NCBI GenBank assembly: GCA_031256755.1 | Contig: JAIRPZ010000210.1 | Location: forward strand, 1-6,727 | Length of the DNA stretch: 6,727 nucleotides | Reading direction: 5' to 3' | From: Planctomycetaceae bacterium | Lineage (GTDB): Bacteria > Planctomycetota > Planctomycetia > Pirellulales > Thermoguttaceae | Shown here: positions 1-6,169 of the stretch, piece by piece | Layout: each line of letters opens with the position of its first letter | How positions within the stretch are numbered: position 1 is the stretch's first letter | Translations under genes and position numbers: made by a program | The notes under the pieces: generated by a model | Told to the model about the DNA's origin: nothing | Seen by the model: the letters and a program-made list of their open reading frames with translations, nothing else | Database searches by the model: none

Positions 1-10
1 AAACAAGAAA

Positions 11-157
11 GAGTGCCGACATCCGTGCTGCTACTCAACCTTTCCACGGGTACTCAATACAACACGATAAGGCACTCCCCTCGCAGAGGGAGCGTCCCTG
101 ATGTGTTGCCATTGAGTTGAAACATTTCTGTTTCAGGTGGAAATTTGAGTAGGCAAC
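11..157. ncRNA. Candidate structured RNA, class not recognised
   Basis: This segment has much more nested self-complementarity than its surroundings. The outer helix pairs 31-38 (CTACTCAA) with 145-152 and continues, after a small 2/1 internal loop, with 41-47 (TTTCCAC) to 137-143. Inside are two branches. One pairs 52-58 (ACTCAAT) with 111-117 and 60-65 (CAACAC) with 103-108, with a small apical hairpin at 78-82/86-90. The other is a 6-bp hairpin at 118-135. Together they form a compact three-way junction. In addition, 11-17 (GAGTGCC) is exactly complementary to 71-77, which would be a pseudoknot or a competing fold, and 105-110 is complementary to 152-157. The fold works on either strand, so the strand is undecided. 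On the plus strand a terminator-like hairpin follows at 219-240. I could not match it to tmRNA, 5S, SRP, RNase P or 6S RNA. Confidence 0.35.
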
Positions 158-218
158 GAAACGCTGATTTTTACGAAATGATTATTTCGATAAGTTTTTC
201 CTTGGGATTGAAAAATTC

Positions 219-240
219 AGCCGGCACAGTACCGGCTTTT
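219..240 (+). terminator. Probable Rho-independent terminator
   Basis: AGCCGG (219-224) pairs perfectly with CCGGCT (232-237) around a 7-base loop, and the stem runs into TTTT (237-240). On the minus strand the same hairpin is followed by GAATTTTTC, so it could work in both directions. On the plus strand it would end a transcript that includes the folded element at 11-157; no plus-strand gene is visible before it. Confidence 0.5.
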
Positions 241-316
241 CGGGAAAAGATTTTACCAAAACGGAATTCCGGCAGCAAGAGGGGGAGGGGGCGAAAGCAC
301 GACGCTGCCGCATGGA

Positions 317-397
317 AATTGAAAATTGATCATTGAAAAATGAAAAGTCCAACCGTACACGGAAATGACTTTTCAAAATAATTTTCAATTTTCAATT
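317..397. repeat. AT-rich inverted repeat of a dispersed intergenic type
   Basis: AATTGAAAATTGA (317-329) is the exact reverse complement of 385-397, and TGAAAAGTC (341-349) is the exact reverse complement of 367-375, so the segment folds into a long AT-rich hairpin with a loop near 350-366. Read on the minus strand, the sequence continuing to 420 gives the pseudo-peptide MDNGELKIEN. I recognise this low-complexity pattern from intergenic repeats in many bacterial genomes, where it is not a real protein. A related piece, GATCAATTTTCAAT, occurs at 3024-3037 and in the opposite orientation at 318-331. The rest of 241-447 holds only a G-rich stretch (279-291) inside a 7-bp inverted repeat (270-276/304-310), and a short GC-rich inverted repeat (425-443) just before the rpsR promoter. 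Confidence 0.6.
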
Positions 398-447
398 CCC
401 CATTATCCATTATCAATTTTCCGCGGCGGGGAGGACTGCCGCCCGTC

Positions 448-475
448 TTGACAAAACCGGGAAGCAGGGTACAAT
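448..475 (+). promoter_or_regulatory. Sigma70-type promoter of rpsR
   Basis: TTGACA (448-453), a perfect -35 match, is followed after 16 bases by TACAAT (470-475), one mismatch from TATAAT. The predicted start of transcription is near 482, giving a leader of about 35 bases before the rpsR ATG at 517. The in-frame TTG that would lengthen rpsR lies inside this -35 box, so the longer reading of the gene is unlikely. Confidence 0.75.
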
Positions 476-516
476 CACACAGGTTGTTTCGTGTCCGTAT
501 TTTTCGACAGTATTTT

Positions 517-795
517 ATGCCTCCATTTGCAAAAAAATCCAAATTCAAACAAAGAAAACGAGCAAAAGTCAAAGATCAAGGGAAAAAGAAAGACCCGCTG
601 ATGGTGGACGGACAACGTCCCCGTCCGATGTTTGTCGATTACAAAGACGTTGAATTACTCCGCAAATTGACAAGCCGGCAGGGGAAAATTTTGAGCCGCC
701 GGAAAAGCGGCTGCTCCGCTATCAGTCAGCATGCCGTTGCAATGGCTATCAAACGCGCCCGGTTTATGGCTCTTCTGCCCTATGTCGCCGACTAG
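517..795 (+). CDS. rpsR: Small-subunit ribosomal protein bS18
   Basis: This 92-residue basic protein is bS18, which binds 16S rRNA in the platform of the small ribosomal subunit, normally next to bS6. The family signature is the C-terminal part: FVDYKDVELLRKLTS, then GKILSRRKSGCSA, then AIKRARFMALLPYV, matching the DYKD...L, GKI and IKRAR-x-x-LLPY pattern of bS18. The N-terminus is a Lys/Arg-rich extension (about residues 5-27), making it longer than the 75-residue E. coli protein. The ATG at 517 was chosen because an upstream in-frame TTG (448) lies in the promoter -35 box. There is no clear Shine-Dalgarno site. In most bacteria rpsR sits between rpsF, ssb and rplI; here it stands alone, with its own promoter, and converges on the coiled-coil gene 25 bases downstream. 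Confidence 0.93.
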   Translation: MPPFAKKSKFKQRKRAKVKDQGKKKDPLMVDGQRPRPMFVDYKDVELLRKLTSRQGKILSRRKSGCSAISQHAVAMAIKRARFMALLPYVAD

Positions 796-820
796 ACCTG
801 AAACCGGTTAGCCGGCTGCC

Positions 821-2713
821 TTATGCGGCTTTACCGAAAGCCGCATCAATCTGGGCTTGCAGCATACGGACTTCATGTTCCATTTCGGAACGATCCTGCT
901 GCAATTTCCGCGTCTGTTCGTCTACGTGCCGCTGACGGCGTTCCAGTTCTTCTTCCCGCATTTTCAGATTTTGTTCCTTTTCCGCAATCATCGTTTCTGT
1001 TTGAGCGGAAAGGTGGTCAACTTCGGCTTTCCGTTCCGTCAACTTCGTTTCCTGATCCCGAATCAGGTCCTTCTGCTGTTTCAATTCCTGCTTTTGAATT
1101 TCGAGACGGCTGATCGCATCCTGATATTCCGTTGCCAGACGGGCTTGAATCTTGCTGACCGACTTTTTCAAATCTTCCGTCCCGGATTCGCCCGCCAGCC
1201 GGAGCCACAATTCTTCAGTTGCAAGCCGGATTTCCAGCGTCTCCCGGTGCATCTTGCCTAAATCTTCCCGCGACCGATCCAATGCCAGCCGCATCTGTTC
1301 CAGCCGCTTGCTCTGACTCACCAAGCCCTGACGCTCTTCTTCCAAACGTTTCAGTGCCAATTCCTGTGCGTCCCGGAGACGTTTCCGTTCCGCCTCATTG
1401 GTCTTTTGCATTTGATGCCGCTCGCGGATCAACGCTTCCCGAATCCGGCTTGCTTCCGCCTGCGATTCTTCGACCGAAACCATCATTTCTTGCAGGTTCA
1501 GATACTTCTTCGCTTCCAATGCCGTTTGATATTCCCGCTGTTTCAACGCCTCTTCGGTTGCGGCAAGTTCCAGTTCCTTTCTTTTCAGACGCGGCTCCGA
1601 TTCTGCAAGCGACCGCTCCCGTTCTTCGGTTTGGGCTTCGCGGCGGGCTAACTCTTCCAGTTTTGTTTTCCGAAGATTTTCAAAATCATTCCACTGGTTC
1701 TCAAAGGATTCCCGGCGGCTGTTCCATTCCTCTTCGGCTTGCCGGACGAGTTCCTCGCGCCGTTCCACCTGTTCTTCACGCCGGGTGTAACGCTCCTCCA
1801 TTTCATTCCGCTTTTGCAGATAATCTTCGTTCATAACGGTCACACGGCGTTCTGCGGACTCGTCGGCTTCTTTTTTCCGTACCGAAAATTGCCGCTCTAA
1901 CTCTTCAAACCGGTTTTTGAACCGCTCTTCGAGTTCGGCTTTTTGCTGATCCGATTCCCGATTGATTTGCCGGGTACGTTCCGCAATGGACTCTTCGAGA
2001 TTCCGCTGCTGGGTTTCCAACTGTTTCTTTTCCTCGTTGAAACGGCGGAGATATTCATTTTCAATTTCGCGGCAGCGGACATCGAACCGGGTTTGGTAAT
2101 CGTTTTTAGCGGCAAGGAGTTGTGATTCGAGTTGCTGCCGGTATTCTTCGGCTTGTACGGCGATTTCCCGTTCCCGTTCTGCTGTAATTTCCGCCAGTTC
2201 TTTTTCGCGCCGGGCAAGCCGGTCTTCAACGGCTTGCTTTCGGGTCTGCAAATCGATCTGATCGTGTTCGAGTTCCCGCCGCTGCCGGGCGAATTGTTCT
2301 TCGAGAATTGTCCGGTGACTTTGAATATATTCTTCACTTTCACGCAGTTTTTCTTCCCGCTGGGACATTTCGTCCATTTTGGCTTGCAGCGAAACTTTCG
2401 TATTACGGACGAGATTTTCAAACTGCGCCATTCGGGCATTCAGTTGCCCTTCGCGGTAATCCAGGTCGTCCTGCCGGGATTCACCGGACTCGGCACGGCT
2501 GGTAAATTCGCTGTAAGCCGGACGGTTGAACGGGTTCGGTGCAGCCGGATATTCTGCGGTTTGTGCGGCTGACCGTTCTGTCCAAACGGATGAACCAGCG
2601 GTTTGTGCCGTCGGTTGAGCGGGGGGTGCCGCAGAAAACGCCGAGAGTGGCGTGTGATAATTTTCCTGCGAGGCGGTATTATATTCTCCGGTAAAAAGCG
2701 ATGGTCTGGGCAT
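821..2713 (-). CDS. Large coiled-coil protein of unknown function
   Basis: The 630-residue product is not a family I can name. Residues 1-80 are rich in Pro, Ala, Ser, Thr and Gln and look disordered. From about residue 80 almost to the end it is highly charged (Glu, Arg, Lys, Gln) with heptad-like spacing, as in long parallel coiled coils. A less charged stretch at about 487-512, including ETLEIRLATEELWLRLAG, interrupts the helix and may be the most conserved, functionally specific part. There is one cysteine (Cys214), no signal peptide, no membrane segment and no P-loop, so it is not an SMC-type ATPase. A cytoplasmic structural or scaffold role is an inference only. The start at 2713 gives the longest reading; no good Shine-Dalgarno site or confident promoter was found before it. 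Long open frames on the other strand are by-products of its Glu/Arg-rich codon use. Confidence 0.85.
   Translation of the reverse strand: MPRPSLFTGEYNTASQENYHTPLSAFSAAPPAQPTAQTAGSSVWTERSAAQTAEYPAAPNPFNRPAYSEFTSRAESGESRQDDLDYREGQLNARMAQFENLVRNTKVSLQAKMDEMSQREEKLRESEEYIQSHRTILEEQFARQRRELEHDQIDLQTRKQAVEDRLARREKELAEITAEREREIAVQAEEYRQQLESQLLAAKNDYQTRFDVRCREIENEYLRRFNEEKKQLETQQRNLEESIAERTRQINRESDQQKAELEERFKNRFEELERQFSVRKKEADESAERRVTVMNEDYLQKRNEMEERYTRREEQVERREELVRQAEEEWNSRRESFENQWNDFENLRKTKLEELARREAQTEERERSLAESEPRLKRKELELAATEEALKQREYQTALEAKKYLNLQEMMVSVEESQAEASRIREALIRERHQMQKTNEAERKRLRDAQELALKRLEEERQGLVSQSKRLEQMRLALDRSREDLGKMHRETLEIRLATEELWLRLAGESGTEDLKKSVSKIQARLATEYQDAISRLEIQKQELKQQKDLIRDQETKLTERKAEVDHLSAQTETMIAEKEQNLKMREEELERRQRHVDEQTRKLQQDRSEMEHEVRMLQAQIDAAFGKAA
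823..846. terminator. Hairpin between convergent genes, possible shared terminator
   Basis: ATGCGGCTTT (823-832) pairs perfectly over 10 bp with 837-846 around a 4-base loop. It lies between the convergent rpsR and coiled-coil genes and overlaps the stop codon and last codons of the latter. Neither strand has a T-run after it, so it is not a textbook intrinsic terminator. It may still block read-through or protect RNA 3' ends. A neighbouring double palindrome (AACCGGTT then AGCCGGCT, 802-817) may add to it. Confidence 0.4.
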
Positions 2714-2866
2714 TGTCTCGGGGAGGAGCCAAAATGAAAAACTGCTATGACCGCTATTATCGGCACATTTTATCTGTTTTCTTTAACCGGACTTTTTATT
2801 TTTTCGGAATAAGCCGCTCACCGCCCGCATTTTGGGGCGTGTACTAACATTGTTGTTTGGTAAAAT

Positions 2867-2894
2867 CCTGTCGTCCTCTGCAAAGGACGGCAGG
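2867..2894. terminator. Strong 11-bp hairpin, possible terminator on the minus strand
   Basis: Positions 2867-2877 pair with 2884-2894 over 11 bp, including one G-U pair, around a 6-base loop. On the minus strand the hairpin is followed by ATTTTACC, a weak T-run, so it could back up termination of xylB. On the plus strand an A-rich run follows, which does not fit termination in that direction. Confidence 0.4.
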
Positions 2895-2897
2895 CAA

Positions 2898-2918
2898 TAA
2901 AAAAAGGGGCTGAACCCT
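2898..2918 (-). terminator. Short hairpin with T7, possible xylB terminator
   Basis: Read on the minus strand, AGGG (2918-2915) pairs with CCCT (2908-2905) around a 6-base loop and is followed by an uninterrupted T-run and then ATTG. The stem is only 4 bp, so it is weak alone, but the T-run is good. It lies about 130 bases after the xylB stop codon. Confidence 0.35.
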
Positions 2919-2987
2919 GCGGAATCGTTTCTTCGGCAAGTTATCAAAACAATAAGTTTGAAACACGACCAAAAAACAAGTGAAGTG

Positions 2988-3018
2988 AAAGCGGCAGCCC
3001 CGCCGCTTTTTCTTTTTT
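2988..3018 (+). terminator. Rho-independent terminator, strongest on the plus strand
   Basis: AAAGCGGC (2988-2995) pairs perfectly with GCCGCTTT (3002-3009) around a 6-base loop. On the plus strand it is followed by TTCTTTTTT, completing a textbook T-tract, yet no plus-strand gene precedes it. On the minus strand, where it would follow xylB by about 40 bases, the stem ends in TTT and then CACTTC, a weaker tail. It may serve xylB, a small plus-strand RNA, or both. Confidence 0.6.
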
Positions 3019-3050
3019 CTAACGATCAATTTTCAATGAAAAAAGGGCTT

Positions 3051-4568
3051 TTAACTCATCCGTTTGAAATCCTCTTTCAGGGATCGGTAAAGTTGCTGAT
3101 AAACCGGCATGCCGGCATCATAAACCTTTTGGGCTTTCGGATTCGGTTTCGTTTCCCTGACAACCTTGATGACACTCCGGCACGCTTCCTGAATGTCCTT
3201 GAATGCCCCTGCCGCCACCGCCGCCAGCAAAGCAACTCCCAATGCCGGTCCCTCTTCACTGTTGATAGTGACCGCTTTTTGACCGAATACATCCGCCTGA
3301 ATCTGCCGCCAGAAAGCACTTTTCGAGCCGCCGCCCGAAACCCGAATCTGCTTAACGGGAATTCCCAACCCTTCAAAAATTTCCAACGAATCCCGCAAAG
3401 AATACGTGACTCCTTCCATAACGCTGCGGACAAGGTGTCCGCGGTGATGAGCAAGCGTCAAACCAATAAAGCATCCCCGTGCAAACGGATCGGCATGCGG
3501 CGTACGTTCCCCGCTTAAATACGGCAGGAAGTACAAACCCTCGCTGCCGGGCGGCGTTTGTTTCGCCTCTTCGGTCAGCAAATCATATACATCAACCTTT
3601 TTGCGTTTCGCTTCCGCCGCCAATTCCCGGCAGAGAGCATTGCGGAACCATTGCAGCGAACCGCCGGACGAAAGATTGACTCCCATCAAATGCCATTTGT
3701 TCCGAACCGCATGGCAGAAAGTATGCACCCGTCCGAGCGGATCAATTTTGACTTCATCACTGTAGACGAACATTACGCCGGATGTTCCGATAGAAGTCGA
3801 AAGAACTCCTTCGTTCACGATGCCGTTTCCAATCGCCCCCGCAGCACAGTCCCCCGCTCCGCCGGCAACAATGCAGTCAGTCGTCAAACCGAGTAATTTT
3901 GCGGCTTCAGCCGTTAATTGACCCGTCGTATCTTCCGATTCATAGACCTTGCCGAACAGATTCCGGTCAAGTTGCAGCGCATCGAGCAGTTCGGTCGACC
4001 AGTTGCGCCGGGTCACATCCAAAAGAAGCATTCCGCTGGCATCGCTGACTTCGGTAGCATATTCGCCGGTGAGCCGCCGCCGGATTTCGTCTTTCGGCAG
4101 CAGCACTTTGCGAAGTTTCTCGAAATGCTTCGGTTCGTGATTCCGCAGCCAAAGGATTTTCGGCGCAGTAAAACCGGTCAGAGCAGGATTGGCAACGAGA
4201 CCGATCAATTTTTCCCGACCGCCGACCGCATTTTCAATTTCGGCACATTCCGCAACGGTACGCTGATCGTTCCAAAGAATGGCTTTGCGGATCACTTTAT
4301 CATTTTTATCGAGAAAAACGCTGCCGTGCATCTGACCGGAAAGCCCGATACCTTTAACATCGGCGGGTTTCAATTTCGCCTTCTTCACCGCCGCACGGAC
4401 AGTTTTCACGACGGCGTTCCACCAGTCATCAGGATTTTGTTCGCTCCAAAGCGGTTTCGGCGTGTAACAAGGATACTCTTGGGTATCGCTTGCGAGGATT
4501 TTGCCTTTGTGATCAATCGCCAGCGTTTTCGTGCCGGACGTGCCGATGTCAATACCGAGAAATGCCAT
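3051..4568 (-). CDS. xylB: Xylulokinase (FGGY carbohydrate kinase)
   Basis: This 505-residue cytoplasmic enzyme should phosphorylate D-xylulose with ATP to give D-xylulose 5-phosphate, which enters the pentose phosphate pathway. The FGGY fold is complete. GIDIGTSGTKT at 5-15 is the N-terminal phosphate loop with Asp7; SGQMHG (77-82) and LWND (98-101) are typical xylulokinase substrate-site motifs; GAGDCAAGAIGNG (237-249) holds Asp240, the likely catalytic base; GTSGVMFV (261-268) and LPYLSGERTPHADP (348-361) follow; SGGGSKSAFWRQIQAD (411-426) is the C-terminal ATP-binding signature. The length is normal for XylB. The ATG at 4568 begins directly with the conserved core, so the start is secure, although no Shine-Dalgarno site is evident. 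It has its own promoter and is separated from its upstream neighbour by 143 bases. No xylose isomerase, transporter or regulator gene lies nearby. Another FGGY sugar specificity is possible but less likely. Confidence 0.93.
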   Translation of the reverse strand: MAFLGIDIGTSGTKTLAIDHKGKILASDTQEYPCYTPKPLWSEQNPDDWWNAVVKTVRAAVKKAKLKPADVKGIGLSGQMHGSVFLDKNDKVIRKAILWNDQRTVAECAEIENAVGGREKLIGLVANPALTGFTAPKILWLRNHEPKHFEKLRKVLLPKDEIRRRLTGEYATEVSDASGMLLLDVTRRNWSTELLDALQLDRNLFGKVYESEDTTGQLTAEAAKLLGLTTDCIVAGGAGDCAAGAIGNGIVNEGVLSTSIGTSGVMFVYSDEVKIDPLGRVHTFCHAVRNKWHLMGVNLSSGGSLQWFRNALCRELAAEAKRKKVDVYDLLTEEAKQTPPGSEGLYFLPYLSGERTPHADPFARGCFIGLTLAHHRGHLVRSVMEGVTYSLRDSLEIFEGLGIPVKQIRVSGGGSKSAFWRQIQADVFGQKAVTINSEEGPALGVALLAAVAAGAFKDIQEACRSVIKVVRETKPNPKAQKVYDAGMPVYQQLYRSLKEDFKRMS

Positions 4569-4615
4569 AAATAAAAGGGCGGAAATAAAATGTGTGAAAA
4601 CCGTAACAGCGAACT

Positions 4616-4644
4616 ATTGTACGCATAAAACCGGTTTGTGTCGA
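4616..4644 (-). promoter_or_regulatory. Sigma70-type promoter of xylB
   Basis: On the minus strand TCGACA (4644-4639) and TACAAT (4621-4616) are separated by exactly 17 bases, each one mismatch from consensus. The -10 hexamer is the same as that of rpsR. The predicted transcription start is near 4609, about 40 bases before the xylB ATG. An inverted repeat, CCGGT (4631-4635) and ACCGG (4646-4650) with a 10-base gap, covers the -35 box and may be an operator. Confidence 0.6.
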
Positions 4645-4711
4645 GACCGGATTGCAAAAATCAGGACGGCAAAACCGGTAAATTCTTTTCGGCGGCAAAA
4701 GGTGACAAGCA

Positions 4712-6121
4712 TTATTTTACGTCCCACCACCACGCATTTTCCGGCAGATCGATGCGGATATTTTTTCGAACTTTGGAAAGACGCTCGGTGTCCGTTTTGG
4801 CGTGATCTTTATCCAAGGCCGTTTCGGCATCAATGACGATTCCGCCGCCGACCGGTGCCATCAAGACTCCGCGTTTGACCACACGCCCCACCAGCGGTTC
4901 CACTTCTTTCGGTTCATTGAACGTCTCCAGCGGAAACTTTTTTTCATCGCCGAAAAATTCCATTGACCAGCCGGCTTTGCCGTAAAAATTTTCCGTTTTG
5001 ATGTGCGCCGCACCAATCAACATATCAATCCAATTTCGGAGTTGCGCAAAAACCAATGCCCGCTTGGCAATGAGCGGATATTGTTTCGTGAAACTACGGG
5101 TAAAAGCCGCACTGCCGGGGTCTAACGCCCCCGTTACACCCGCCCGCTTGCCTGCCGAATCAACCTGTTCATTTTCCGCAATCAGTTTGACCCCTTCGCC
5201 GATGAGTTCCAATCCGGTACGGTCTTCCGTCAGAATGACCGATTCGTAGTCAGGAACAAAATACCACCGGAACAGCCTATTAGACGCGCCCGGCACAGTG
5301 TTGCCGATGAATGTGTCCAGACGCACCGGCTGCACGGAATCAAAGCCCAGTCCGAGTAGTTTCATCCGGTAATCGGCAGCAACCATCATTTGAGCCGCAT
5401 GCGTTTTCGGAGAAATACCGTCAATCCGAATTTTTTGCGCACCAAGATTTTCCCGAATCCCGCGAATGAACGCATCGTAACGTTTAGGACCGCCGACGGA
5501 ACCGAATTCTTTCAGAAAACGGTTTAACCGGACATTTCCCTCTTCTGTCGGATCAATAGAACAGCCGACCGTACCGGCATCGTCCCTATTCGGGGCAAAG
5601 ACCCGCAGTGCCGCCGCCAAATCCTGCAATTCACAAACCGGCTGAAGCGTGCTTCGCCCGATCATCGCCCCTTCATAACCCGGAAACCACCCTTCGGCAT
5701 TGCCGGCAATCACAACGTCTTTGGAATCGGGGAAGTAAAATACATATTTAATCCGCTGAATGCCGGCAAGATACCGCATTTCTTCCGTCAGCGTTCCGCC
5801 CGCTTGAACAGCGGCTTTTTCCAGCCGGTTCAAACTGATACACCGCATAGGACTGGGAACGGCGGCATCACGGGGAACGGCGTATGACGCTTTGGCAGCA
5901 GCTATTTGCGTCCGCGACAGTTGACCGAGATCAAGCGAAGCGTTTCGGAGCAACTCGCCTTTGGCATTGACGAGAATACCGCCGGTCGCACCGCTGCCGC
6001 TGTTTTGCGCCCGTGCCGCAGCAGCAGGAAACAGCAATGCACACACAGCCAGCCACAGTGCTGCCGTAAAAAAAGGCAGACACCGGAACACAAAACAGGG
6101 AGACGTAAAACGAAGGAACAT
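4712..6121 (-). CDS. Secreted DUF1598-like protein, function unknown
   Basis: The 469-residue product resembles DUF1598, a family known almost only from planctomycetes and without an assigned biochemical role. The N-terminus is a clear Sec signal peptide: Arg4 and Arg13, a hydrophobic core at about 15-36 and a likely cut after ARA (38), leaving QNSG as the mature end. Landmarks of the mature part are a conserved-looking block YVFYFPDSKDVVIAGNAEGW (126-145), the stretch RWYFVPDYESVILTEDRTG (285-303), and a C-terminal ENAWWWDVK. No enzyme motif, lipobox or later membrane segment is visible, so a soluble envelope-side protein is inferred. I chose the ATG at 6121, with AGGA nine bases upstream, over an in-frame TTG at 6154 that would only add 11 residues before the signal peptide. 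It follows the CheY-like gene by 48 bases with no terminator between, so they are probably co-transcribed. Confidence 0.78.
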   Translation of the reverse strand: MFLRFTSPCFVFRCLPFFTAALWLAVCALLFPAAAARAQNSGSGATGGILVNAKGELLRNASLDLGQLSRTQIAAAKASYAVPRDAAVPSPMRCISLNRLEKAAVQAGGTLTEEMRYLAGIQRIKYVFYFPDSKDVVIAGNAEGWFPGYEGAMIGRSTLQPVCELQDLAAALRVFAPNRDDAGTVGCSIDPTEEGNVRLNRFLKEFGSVGGPKRYDAFIRGIRENLGAQKIRIDGISPKTHAAQMMVAADYRMKLLGLGFDSVQPVRLDTFIGNTVPGASNRLFRWYFVPDYESVILTEDRTGLELIGEGVKLIAENEQVDSAGKRAGVTGALDPGSAAFTRSFTKQYPLIAKRALVFAQLRNWIDMLIGAAHIKTENFYGKAGWSMEFFGDEKKFPLETFNEPKEVEPLVGRVVKRGVLMAPVGGGIVIDAETALDKDHAKTDTERLSKVRKNIRIDLPENAWWWDVK

Positions 6122-6169
6122 AAACGGGTATCCTGTAATAAACGGACGGAACAAACAGCGGAAAACGCA

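Larger units (their letters stand above)
2714..3050. other. Intergenic region with several hairpins, no gene
   Basis: This stretch lies between the start of the coiled-coil gene and the end of xylB. It holds hairpins at 2822-2839 (CGCCC/GGGCG), 2867-2894, 2905-2918 and 2988-3009, and a fragment of the dispersed AT-rich repeat at about 3020-3038. No open frame looks coding: one that starts at 2958 on the plus strand is the antisense shadow of xylB. No sigma70-type promoter with both boxes was found on either strand. Confidence 0.6.

Noticed and set aside
31..152. Integron attC site
   Set aside because: ACTCAAC at 33-39 fits one core site, but the partner reads TTTGAGT without the needed GTT, and there is no integrase or cassette array.
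1..160. CRISPR array or tracrRNA-like region
   Set aside because: The TACTCAA copies (32-38, 51-57) are not evenly spaced full repeats with spacers, and no cas gene is visible.
145..336. Plus-strand open frame of 63 codons
   Set aside because: It starts with TTG inside the folded element, crosses the terminator-like hairpin and the AT-rich repeat, and resembles no protein.
330..572. Minus-strand open frame containing the peptide MDNGELKIEN
   Set aside because: This is a translation of an AT-rich intergenic repeat and runs antisense to the rpsR promoter and 5' end.
1219..2572. Long open frames antisense to, or in other frames of, the coiled-coil gene
   Set aside because: They come from the skewed Glu/Arg/Gln codon composition of the true gene; their products are low-complexity and match no family.
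2958..3518. Plus-strand open frame of 186 codons
   Set aside because: It runs antisense through the C-terminal part of xylB and includes the terminator and repeat fragment at its start.
4627..4680. Direct repeat AAAACCGGT at 4627-4635 and 4671-4679 as paired operators
   Set aside because: AAACCGG-type words are frequent across the window, for example near 453, 801 and 4168, so two copies are not significant.
6122..6154. TTG start adding 11 residues to the DUF1598-like protein
   Set aside because: The ATG at 6121 gives a normal signal peptide and has an AGGA upstream.
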